A stretch of 64,000 bases of DNA, from assembly GCA_011319805.1 (NCBI GenBank), contig SJRY01000212.1, positions 1 to 64,000 of the forward strand. The letters are read 5' to 3'. Made by a program: the position numbers and the translations under genes. Below, piece after piece: positions 57,042 through 64,000 of this stretch. Each line of letters starts with the position of its first letter. The stretch's first letter is position 1. Below the pieces are notes generated by a model. That model was given only the letters and a program-made list of their open reading frames with translations. It made no database searches and had not been told where the DNA came from. This DNA comes from Macrocybe gigantea. Taxonomy: Eukaryota; Basidiomycota; Agaricomycetes; Agaricales; Callistosporiaceae.

Positions 57042-58471
57042 TCAGTCATCTCGAATAACGACAGGTGCAATGAGGAGCGATTCTGGCGTCATAGAACGAA
57101 CAACCGCTTCTAGACGGTCTAATGCTTGTTTGGCGTCCGGCCTTTGAAGAGCATCGATGTCAGTCATATCCTGCAAGATCTTATCGATCGCAGGAATTGT
57201 GCTCTGAACGACGTGACAGTGAGCTGAGAGTATCAGTTGAATAAATTGGGAGTACCTACATTGAAATCCGAAAAACTGTTTCCCAATTGCCAAATGTCTA
57301 ATTTGAAGGGGTTATAGGGTTCGCCAGATGTTATCTCGGGGGCAAGAGGGCAGGCATAAGTCTCAGGATCAGTAGTCGAGCCACCGAGAGGGTACCCTAC
57401 TGAGACCCGTTCAGTCTCAGAACAATTGTAAGGAAATTCTACGGCGAATTCGAAGTCAATTAGATAGACTCGAGGATGCGAGGGAGAAGTCTTCATCGCC
57501 AAAAGGGACTCAGGGTGCCATTGGACAACGAAATTGTCGCGAAACGCATCCTTAAGTTTCAGACTCAGATGCATACTTATTAGACGAATATGTATAAAAT
57601 ACTTACGCGATGCGCAATACCCAAGTCATGGACATATACAAGAGCCTTGAGCTATGCTTTAACCAGCATATTCAATGCAATGTGAGGGAATGGTATACCT
57701 TACCTCCAGCATTTGGAATAACATGTCAACAACGTCGCCGACAGAATTTTTGGTCCAGGAACCATAAGCCTCGCTCATTTTGGCACCCACCTTCGGAAAA
57801 ACACCAAAAATGATATCTTCGAATTGGAATTCGGAAAGCATGGGAAGAACATGGTTATTGGAATACAAGCTGTTCTCCCCTGTGGCGATTTTTCTGAGCA
57901 TTTTGAGGTGGCCATGCCCCTCGCTTCCAATGACAATCACGCAAATCACGACATCAAGCCCTTCACGTGTACGGGCAGCTCGTGAGAGACCATTCTATTC
58001 AAACATTAGTTACAATGGAAACGAGCATACAGATTCAGCACGAACAGTGTAAGCAAATCGACGAAGTCGGCCGACATGTCCTGGTCTATCTGAAGCAGTT
58101 CGTTCAGGAATAGCATAGCCATATCCGCTCAATGCCGGATAGGTGAGATCAGGAGACTCGAGAGTGGTCGAATGAGCGACAGGCCAGAGAGTAAGACCTC
58201 CTTCTCGGAACGCCGAGTCTAAACCATTCCAGATTTGTTCATGTTCCTCTAGAGTCTCTCCTGGGATTCTCCAGACATCGAGATTTGGAGGAAGCTGAAT
58301 ATAGTATAAAATATCAAGTAGAACAGCAAGAAAGGGAGGAAGGCACACCTTCCGTCGGGTGTCTTGTCTTTTTCTGTGTGAAGAGATTCTGTGGAATGCC
58401 CATGATGAGAGCATAGCTGCTGTCAGAACAATTGCTATAACGCTGGAAGCGACAGCTGTAGATGAAGTCAT
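57042..58471 (-). CDS. Membrane-anchored protein-kinase-like protein (DFE variant)
   Basis: Intact paralogue of the split gene. Start 58471: MTSSTAVASSVIAIVLTAAM begins with a single membrane helix and a basic stretch (HRKRQDTRRK), so the kinase-like part probably faces the cytosol or vesicle lumen. A family-specific domain follows (LPPNLDVWRIPGETLEEHEQ, SGYGYAIPERTAS). The kinase-like part has HVLPMLSEFQFEDIIFG, the catalytic loop AHRDAFRDNFVVQWHPES (Asp and Asn of HxDxxxxN kept), VYLIDFEFAVEF (DFE in place of DFG), a YNPFKLDIWQLGNSF helix and a C-terminal PESLLIAPVVIRDD. About six GT-AG introns join all blocks without a stop; one is only 36 bp (57995-58030). No clear Gly-rich loop is visible, so activity is uncertain. 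Confidence 0.8.
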
Positions 58472-58610
58472 AGTGAGCTGCTATGAAGTTCAAAGCTGTA
58501 GCATTGAACCGTTTGTGGCGAAGCTCATATTGAACTGGCGGAGTTTCAAGCAGTGATGGAAAATCCAGAGTCCAACCAGGAACAGTGGGCATTGACTTGA
58601 AGACAACCAT
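58472..58610 (-). repeat. Conserved upstream region of the kinase-like family, copy 3
   Basis: Immediate 5' region of the intact kinase-like gene; on the minus strand it shares CCCACTGTTCCTGGTT and GAGCTTCGCCA-type strings with 48740-48800 and 56240-56300. Presumed promoter/leader of the family. Confidence 0.55.
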
Positions 58611-58747
58611 ATGTCTTCTTCAGCCTCATGGCTTTAGATAGGACAGAAAAGCAAGCCTATACAGCGTCAGATGATAGGTAGGCACTTATTGGGTTATAGA
58701 ATAACATTTTCTCAAGATCTTCTGTGAGAATCAGATTGGATTCTTAC

Positions 58748-59161
58748 TGCTACGCAAAACCAATTCTGCACGCAGGTCACTCTAACTAACCCTTAGAGAT
58801 AAGAGGCGGGGATAGGAATGCTATTATAAGCCAGCTCGAAGCTGGGTTCTACTACATACAATTCAGGTATTTATACATTACAACTGCCGAGCACGGACCA
58901 TCACTATGCTAGCCTCATGCTACGTGAAACCCTAAACCCTTGTCTACATGAGTAAGAGTCCGACTGTGCTCCATGTGTTGTCCTACAGATGCTGCGCAAT
59001 AGTCCTCTGCCCTGATCAGCGCTGATGTGTCGTTGTCATAGGGTTTCCTCGAATCGTTGCATTGTATCTTGTTTGTTGCGTCGCATCTATCACGTGTTCG
59101 TCATGTGGCTTTTGAGTCACGTGCCCGTCGTCAAGATAACGATTAGCCTGAAATCGTAACA
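58748..59161 (-). repeat. Solo LTR of element A family (inverted) with target duplication
   Basis: Reverse-complement copy of the LTRs at 34079 and 46836, more diverged: begins TGCTACGC and ends CGTAACA. Flanked by CTTAC on both sides (58743-58747 and 59162-59166), a perfect 5-bp target duplication. It therefore formed by LTR-LTR recombination within one insertion. Confidence 0.9.
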
Positions 59162-59166
59162 CTTAC

Positions 59167-60055
59167 CATGACAAGCACGTACATACCATATATGCAGTGG
59201 TTGACCAGCCAGTTGTCCGTCATGGTGGCAAAAGTCAACTATAGCATTGAGCTATCTAAACCTCACCCGCACACTGGAGAAAATGCAGAGCCCACACATA
59301 GCATCAAACTGCTGGTTTTCTTGTAGTTCTCAAATTTCGCAAGTAGAACACCCAGGTTTGTGCAGAGAATCCATTGCTTTATGACTCAACGTCTTCTCTC
59401 TCAGGATTGTCTTCCACAGAAAAAAAATTTCACTTTGCAAGTCCACACTACGTGGATATAAAATCCATCAAATCATATGGACTGTTTGAAGTAGGCCTCG
59501 CAGCATCATCTTCCTTGTCTGCATTCTTTTCTCTCGTGACAACAATGGTCCGTAGCATTAGCATTTCTATAACAGGTTACCTATGCTTAAACCTTCACTG
59601 TGACCAGCATCGCTACAATGCGACCCCTAGACGAACGTTCACTGCTGTTGCTTTACAGGTGTGTCCTCTACGTCCATCAATTCCATCAACCTCTAGCCTG
59701 ACTCACTGGCATAGGGCAACTACGTAGTTGTAGTTGGAGGGCAAACCTATGTTGGCCAATTCGTATGGCAAATTGAATCTAGGACGGGAGTATGTGCTCT
59801 TATCATTACCTTCTTGGTTCATATGAGCGGTTACCACCAATAATCATCAGATCTTATGGCAGCTTCGATTCGCTGATGAAACTACCTACGTAGTTCCTAG
59901 GATCCGATGCACACCGGCTGGGTTATTTCATTTGTTTCTTTGTTTCTTGATGTGATAACTTACTTTTTGCAGTGACAGGGCCATTTCCGCCACCTCCCCT
60001 TAATGAGATTGGAGTTTCCTTGTGAGATGGGATTCCAGCCCTATACAACCTATGC
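59167..60055. other. Spacer before Copia element, no gene recognised
   Basis: About 890 bp with short frames only. Two short palindromic patches containing CTACGTAG occur near 59723 and 59886. Nothing else was recognised. Confidence 0.35.
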
Positions 60056-60267
60056 TGTTGGAATTCGGGGGGGCGGGCTGCCGCGCCGCCGCGTGAGTGC
60101 ATGTTTAGGGGCGCACGGACGGTTCAAGCGAGCGGATAAACCCTCGACGTAGGAACGGACACGCGGGTGGTGGGGCCAACTCATCAGCGCCACCGCCGGA
60201 CGAACTTTTAAGTATATTACCTGTTTCATGTCGTTCAACTTATATTCGACGTAGTTGTACATACGAA

Positions 60268-60297
60268 CCTCAGCCGTTTGCCTAACAAACGCTGAGG
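60268..60297 (+). repeat. Stem-loop in Copia LTR, copy 1
   Basis: Left arm CCTCAG-C-CGTTTG and right arm CAAACG-CTGAGG pair over 12 bp with one bulged C, closing a five-base CCTAA loop. A second copy with the same core and loop lies at 60381-60406. Confidence 0.7.
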
Positions 60298-60380
60298 TGA
60301 GCTTTTCGTATACCTTTCGTTCGTTAAATGTTTGACTCAAGGGATGTATTAGCTCTATCTTACAGGTAGCTAAATACATC

Positions 60381-60406
60381 CAGCCGTTTGCCTAACAAAC
60401 GCTGAG
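60381..60406 (+). repeat. Stem-loop in Copia LTR, copy 2
   Basis: CAGCCGTTTG, loop CCTAA, CAAACGCTG. It is followed by AGCTCTATCTTACAG (60405-60419), which also precedes it at 60351-60365, so the segment is a partial tandem duplication. Confidence 0.7.
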
Positions 60407-60441
60407 CTCTATCTTACAGATCACACTCGTAGCCTCTCATA

Positions 60442-60453
60442 GGTTATGGGCCC
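60442..60453 (+). promoter_or_regulatory. Half-tRNA primer binding site of the Copia element
   Basis: GGTTATGGGCCC begins 2 bp after the LTR. It is the exact reverse complement of GGGCCCATAACC, the anticodon stem-loop segment of eukaryotic initiator tRNA-Met, not of its 3' end. Drosophila copia uses this kind of cleaved tRNA primer. The gag ATG (60446-60448) lies inside it. Confidence 0.75.
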
Positions 60454-63400
60454 CGCATCCACTGACATGTCTGCCAACATCACATCTCTGTCTGACACCC
60501 TACCGGCTTCCGTACCGAAGCTTGACCCCTCTGGATTGAACTGGGCTATTTTCGTCGTGCGTTTCCAGGACGCCGTTGATGCCAAGGGGCACTGGGGCCA
60601 TTTTGATGGCTCGTCCCCATGCCCGGTTATTCCCGAAAAGGTGTCTGAAGAGAGAAGGCAGGTCATTGAGTCAGAAATCGCTGAATGGAAGAAGAGCGAG
60701 CGCGCGGCTCGCCAGCTACTCACCCAAAAGATCCCTGACTCCACCCTCATGCGCATCCGAATGAAAACCACCGTGCAGGAGCGCTGGGAAGCTATCAAGG
60801 CTGAATATACCACGAAGGGAGCATACGCACAGACAGATATGCGTACGCGCTTCTTGCAGAGCCGCGTCGGAAAGGATGGCAATGTCCGCGCGTTCCTTGA
60901 TGAGCTACGAGTCAAACGGGAAGAGTTGGCAAGTGTTGGGGTAGACATCGACGAAAAGGATTATACCTCCACTATCATTTCGTCGCTCCCACAGACCCTC
61001 TCCAACTTCGCTTCGAGTCTCCTCGCAATCACAAAATTTTCGGATCGCACTGTCTCCCCTGATGAGCTGATCTCCACCATTTCAGAGGAATACGATCGGC
61101 TGCAGTCCCAAAAGTCGAAGGGTGGGAAGCCCAAGTCTGATGACAAGGACGAGGCTCTTGCTGCATCAGGCTCAAAGACCAAGGGAAAAGGCAAGAAGAA
61201 GGACCGAACCTGTTGGGGGTGTGGCAAGCCAGGCCACATGAAACGCGATTGCCCCGACGAGAAGTCCACGGATGCCAAGGACAAGGGCAAGGACCCGAAA
61301 AAGGACGAGAAGCCAAAAGGGTCGGCCAACCTCGCTGAGTCTGACTCTGACTCAGATTTCGATGTCGCACTTGCTACGTGGGACTCGGACAATGACGAAC
61401 CTGACATGGAGGATGAACACAGTACACATGACGTACGGAATGCATACCTCAGTGGCCGAATGGATAACGGCCTGAGCTGGCCCCTCGAGGCCAGAAGACC
61501 ACCTCAAAGCTGGACTCGTGACTTCAGCGACGAGACCACAGAGTCAGTGACTTCAACGGACAGCTCTAGTGATGCCTCATGTGATGAGGTGAAGTCTGTT
61601 GACTCCCTTGACTGGCTGGGTTGGTCACCCAGTGATGATTCGGACCACACAAGCCTGAGCACCGGTGTAGGTGTGGCTGTGGAAGCAGAATCAAATGACG
61701 AAGCGAGTGACAACTCCTTTGAAATTATTTCGGCTGGCCAACAAACCCCCGAGGAGCTATCCGAGGACGAGGCGTGCGAGAGACCCTCGACGCTCGTTGT
61801 TGACTTGGACTCGGGTGAGGTTGGTGGCGCATACGCGCTCGAATCCAAGCGGAAGGTTGCCGAAAGGGACCGTATTGAGTTATACGACTCGGGCTGCACG
61901 AAGCACTTGACGCCGCACCGGGACCAGCTGCAGAACTACCGGGACATCAGCCCGCGGTCGTTCCAGGGAGCTAACCAAGGCGGTTTTCAGGCGGTAGGCA
62001 TTGGCGAATTGGTTTTAGACGTACCAAATGGCACCGACCCATCCAAACTCCGGCTCACCGAGGTCTTTTATGCCCCCGAGGTTGGCTACACCCTCGTTTC
62101 CATCGGGAAGCTCGACGAGCTCGGTTTCTTCGTCACATTCGGTGATGGGAAATGTACCATCCGCAAGGGTATGGATGGCGAGCAGATCGGCGAGTTTCCG
62201 CGCAGCCGGAAGGGCCTATACAAGGTGTTCCATGACAGAGACACCGCGAGTGCTGCCGAGACAGTCGCCTCAGATGAGACGATCCCGCTGGAAGCCCTAC
62301 ACCGTCGTCTGGGGCATATTTCCCCCAAGACAGCCCGCCGAATGGTTGAGAATGGCTTTGTAACCGGTATACGTCTTGACCCTGTGGGAAAAGACGATTT
62401 TTTCTGCGAGGCCTGCGTCTATGGGAAGGCAACCCGGAGACCCGTGGCGAAAACAAGGCAGGGCGAACGCTCGGCCGAGTTTGGGGACGTTGTAATGTCG
62501 GACGTCTGGGGTCCGGCAAAGGTTCAGTCCATTCGCGGAAAGCTATACTACGTCACCTTTATTGACGATGCGAAACGCTGGGTCTCGCTCCACTTCATGC
62601 ACAAGAAGAAGGAGGTCCCAGACCAGTTCAAGGCCTACGAGGCCTGGTGCAAGCTGCAACTGGGAGCCGACGTGAAGATCTTGCAGTCTGATCGTGGCGG
62701 CGAGTACCTAGGGCAGGAATTCGTCCTTTACCTCGAAGGAAAAGGAATCCAGCAAAAACTCACAGTTCATGACACGCCGGAGCACAATGGTGTCTCTGAA
62801 CGGCTTAACCGGACGATCCTTGAGCGTGTCCGAGCGCTGTTGCACGCGAGTGGCTTGCCCCGCAAGCTGTGGGCTGAGTGCGCACGGCATGTTGTCTGGC
62901 TAATGAATAGGTCAGCAATGAAAGCCTTAGAGGGGATGACCCCCTACGAGGCAATTTTTGGCAAGAAGCCGGACTTACGTGGCCTGCGCGAATGGGGCGA
63001 AAAGTGTTGGGTGAAAGTCCACATCAAGGGACACAAGCTTGGCGGCCGTGTCCGTCAGGGCTATTGGGTGGGTGTTGACGACCAGAGTAAAGGGTGCCGG
63101 GTCTACTGGAAAGACAAGGGCACGGTCACAGTCGAGCGGAACGTCTACTTCGACGAAACATCCGCCGCCGCTGGTCCGATTGAGGGGGAGTACAGTGATG
63201 ATGTCGAGCTCACTCCTCCCACTGCGCCCGAATCGAACAACCTGGTCCCACCGTCGTCGTTGCCTAAAGAAGCCGTCGAAACGCCGCCCGCACCAGAACC
63301 TGTCAACGTCGAACCTGTCGAAGTCACCCAGCTCACGTCAAGAGCCCTTGACGGGCTAGACCCTGCCAACATAATCGATGGCAGGCGAACGCGCAGGCCT

Positions 63401-64000
63401 AGTAAAAGGGTGAACGACATCCTTTTGGGGCAAGGAAGCGCTCACCTGCGTCGCGGTGCTCCCACAATCGAACGAGGCGTGCAGCTTCCACCTACACAGG
63501 AACCCCCCGACGGCCGTGAGGAGGCCGTATACACCGACGAGGACGTCTTCATTCCTGAAGAATATGTCTTTGTGGCCGAAACGAGCAAGGCTGAAGGACT
63601 TGAACCCCGGTCCGTTGCCGAAGCGAAACGCTGCCCTGACTGGCCGCAGTGGGAACAAGGCATTCTGCAGGAGCTAAAGACCCTGCGAGACGCGGGGACC
63701 TGGGAGCTCGTCAACCCGCCACCTGGAGCCAATGTCGTTGGGTCGAAATGGGTCTTCCGAGCAAAGAAAGACGCTGCGGGGACCGTCATCCGTCACAAGG
63801 CCCGCCTCGTCGCGCAGGGCTTCACTCAAGCTGAAGGTATCGATTATTTCGACACCTACTCGCCCGTCGCCCGTCTCGCGTCGACTCGCACCGTATTGGC
63901 CATAGCCGCTGAACGAAACCTTGAGCTAGCACAAATCGACATCAAGGGAGCTTACCTCAATGGGCTCTTCGAGGACGGCGAGGTGATTTACATGCGACAG
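60446..64000 (+). CDS. gag-pol: Copia gag-pol polyprotein, uninterrupted, 3' end outside the window
   Basis: One frame of 1,185 codons without a stop runs from ATG 60446 to the window edge. Order: Gag (GLNWAIFVVRFQDAVDAKGH, ERWEAIKAEYTTKGAYAQTD), one zinc knuckle CWGCGKPGHMKRDC near residue 253, a long Asp/Ser/Glu-rich acidic linker, and protease with DSGCTKHLTPH near 61890. The integrase zinc part is LHRRLGHISPKTA and CEACVYGKA, with catalytic Asp in MSDVWGPAK and LQSDRGGEYLG and Glu in HNGVSERLNRTILERV. RT opens with WELVNPPPGANVVGSKWVFR, RHKARLVAQGFTQ and QIDIKGAYLNG. No frameshift between Gag and Pol, as in many plant and fungal Copia elements. Intact as far as visible, so possibly active. 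Confidence 0.93.
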   Translation, partial: MGPASTDMSANITSLSDTLPASVPKLDPSGLNWAIFVVRFQDAVDAKGHWGHFDGSSPCPVIPEKVSEERRQVIESEIAEWKKSERAARQLLTQKIPDSTLMRIRMKTTVQERWEAIKAEYTTKGAYAQTDMRTRFLQSRVGKDGNVRAFLDELRVKREELASVGVDIDEKDYTSTIISSLPQTLSNFASSLLAITKFSDRTVSPDELISTISEEYDRLQSQKSKGGKPKSDDKDEALAASGSKTKGKGKKKDRTCWGCGKPGHMKRDCPDEKSTDAKDKGKDPKKDEKPKGSANLAESDSDSDFDVALATWDSDNDEPDMEDEHSTHDVRNAYLSGRMDNGLSWPLEARRPPQSWTRDFSDETTESVTSTDSSSDASCDEVKSVDSLDWLGWSPSDDSDHTSLSTGVGVAVEAESNDEASDNSFEIISAGQQTPEELSEDEACERPSTLVVDLDSGEVGGAYALESKRKVAERDRIELYDSGCTKHLTPHRDQLQNYRDISPRSFQGANQGGFQAVGIGELVLDVPNGTDPSKLRLTEVFYAPEVGYTLVSIGKLDELGFFVTFGDGKCTIRKGMDGEQIGEFPRSRKGLYKVFHDRDTASAAETVASDETIPLEALHRRLGHISPKTARRMVENGFVTGIRLDPVGKDDFFCEACVYGKATRRPVAKTRQGERSAEFGDVVMSDVWGPAKVQSIRGKLYYVTFIDDAKRWVSLHFMHKKKEVPDQFKAYEAWCKLQLGADVKILQSDRGGEYLGQEFVLYLEGKGIQQKLTVHDTPEHNGVSERLNRTILERVRALLHASGLPRKLWAECARHVVWLMNRSAMKALEGMTPYEAIFGKKPDLRGLREWGEKCWVKVHIKGHKLGGRVRQGYWVGVDDQSKGCRVYWKDKGTVTVERNVYFDETSAAAGPIEGEYSDDVELTPPTAPESNNLVPPSSLPKEAVETPPAPEPVNVEPVEVTQLTSRALDGLDPANIIDGRRTRRPSKRVNDILLGQGSAHLRRGAPTIERGVQLPPTQEPPDGREEAVYTDEDVFIPEEYVFVAETSKAEGLEPRSVAEAKRCPDWPQWEQGILQELKTLRDAGTWELVNPPPGANVVGSKWVFRAKKDAAGTVIRHKARLVAQGFTQAEGIDYFDTYSPVARLASTRTVLAIAAERNLELAQIDIKGAYLNGLFEDGEVIYMRQ

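Larger units (their letters stand above)
60056..60439 (+). repeat. 5' LTR of the Copia element
   Basis: 384 bp, TGTTGG ... CTCTCA, bounded right by the primer site. The 3' copy lies outside the window, so the borders rest on the TG/CA ends and the primer position. It holds two copies of a stem-loop and a short tandem repeat. Confidence 0.75.
60056..64000 (+). mobile_element. Ty1/Copia retrotransposon, cut by window edge
   Basis: Starts with TGTTGGAATTC, a usual Copia LTR opening. It contains a 384 bp LTR, a primer site matching a half tRNA-iMet, and a continuous gag-pol frame in the Copia order (protease, integrase, RT). It runs off the end of the window in RT, so RNase H, the 3' LTR and the target duplication are not visible. 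The five bases before it are TATGC. Confidence 0.93.

Noticed and set aside
1..64000. CRISPR arrays, bacterial-type operons, rRNA genes.
   Set aside because: No direct-repeat/spacer pattern or rRNA sequence seen; intron-rich genes and LTR elements show a eukaryotic fungal chromosome.

Overview
This window is the chromosome end of a filamentous basidiomycete, most likely an Agaricomycete. Position 1 starts in telomere repeat. Genes carry many 45-100 bp GT-AG introns, and several products belong to basidiomycete-typical families: CFEM-GPI protein, Kre9-like secreted proteins, DUF6593, DUF7330-like, F-box-like, a fungal group I G-alpha, and chromodomain LTR retrotransposons. The species cannot be named from sequence alone.

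Layout. 1-94 is telomeric, mainly a five-base CCTAA unit. 95-1900 is GC-rich, internally repetitive subtelomere without a convincing gene. 1.9-9 kb is unexpectedly conserved: a VPS68/TMEM50 homologue with one frameshift, a PD-(D/E)XK-like protein, an importin-5/Kap121 gene (minus) and a G-alpha gene (plus) that share a 234 bp divergent promoter. 10.4-20.9 kb holds a secreted protein, a large coiled-coil protein of unknown role, a PRXL2-type thioredoxin-fold enzyme, a multi-exon DDE transposase gene, a CFEM protein and a Kre9-like secreted protein. 22.5-26.3 kb holds a decayed laccase and a small frameshifted SnoaL-like gene. 26.4-31.7 kb is an RNA-metabolism pair, Argonaute (minus) and exosome subunit RRP46 (plus), divergently arranged.

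33.9-48.6 kb is a nested insertion. A membrane-anchored kinase-like gene was split after codon 38 by a 13.2 kb chromovirus-type Ty3/Gypsy element (element A; 5-bp target duplication ATTCG). Element A was then split within pol by a second 6.5 kb chromovirus (element B; target duplication CAATG). Both show an 11-base primer site 2 bp after the LTR that is complementary to the segment about 32 bp after the LTR TATA box, the arrangement expected for Tf1/sushi-type self-priming.

48.6-59.2 kb is a graveyard of partial genes (kinase 5' fragment, F-box gene cut by a solo LTR, aldo/keto reductase remnant, kinase C-lobe remnant) around several complete genes: DUF6593, DUF7330-like, a second Kre9-like gene and one full-length paralogue of the broken kinase. 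Solo LTRs of both elements are present. 60.06 kb to the window edge is a Ty1/Copia element with an uninterrupted gag-pol frame, cut off by the window; its primer site matches a tRNA-iMet half-molecule and overlaps the gag start codon.

Several frameshifts (VPS68, laccase, Argonaute) fall in short C-runs, so some apparent breaks may be assembly errors. Exon boundaries are inferred by eye from splice signals and conserved protein motifs.
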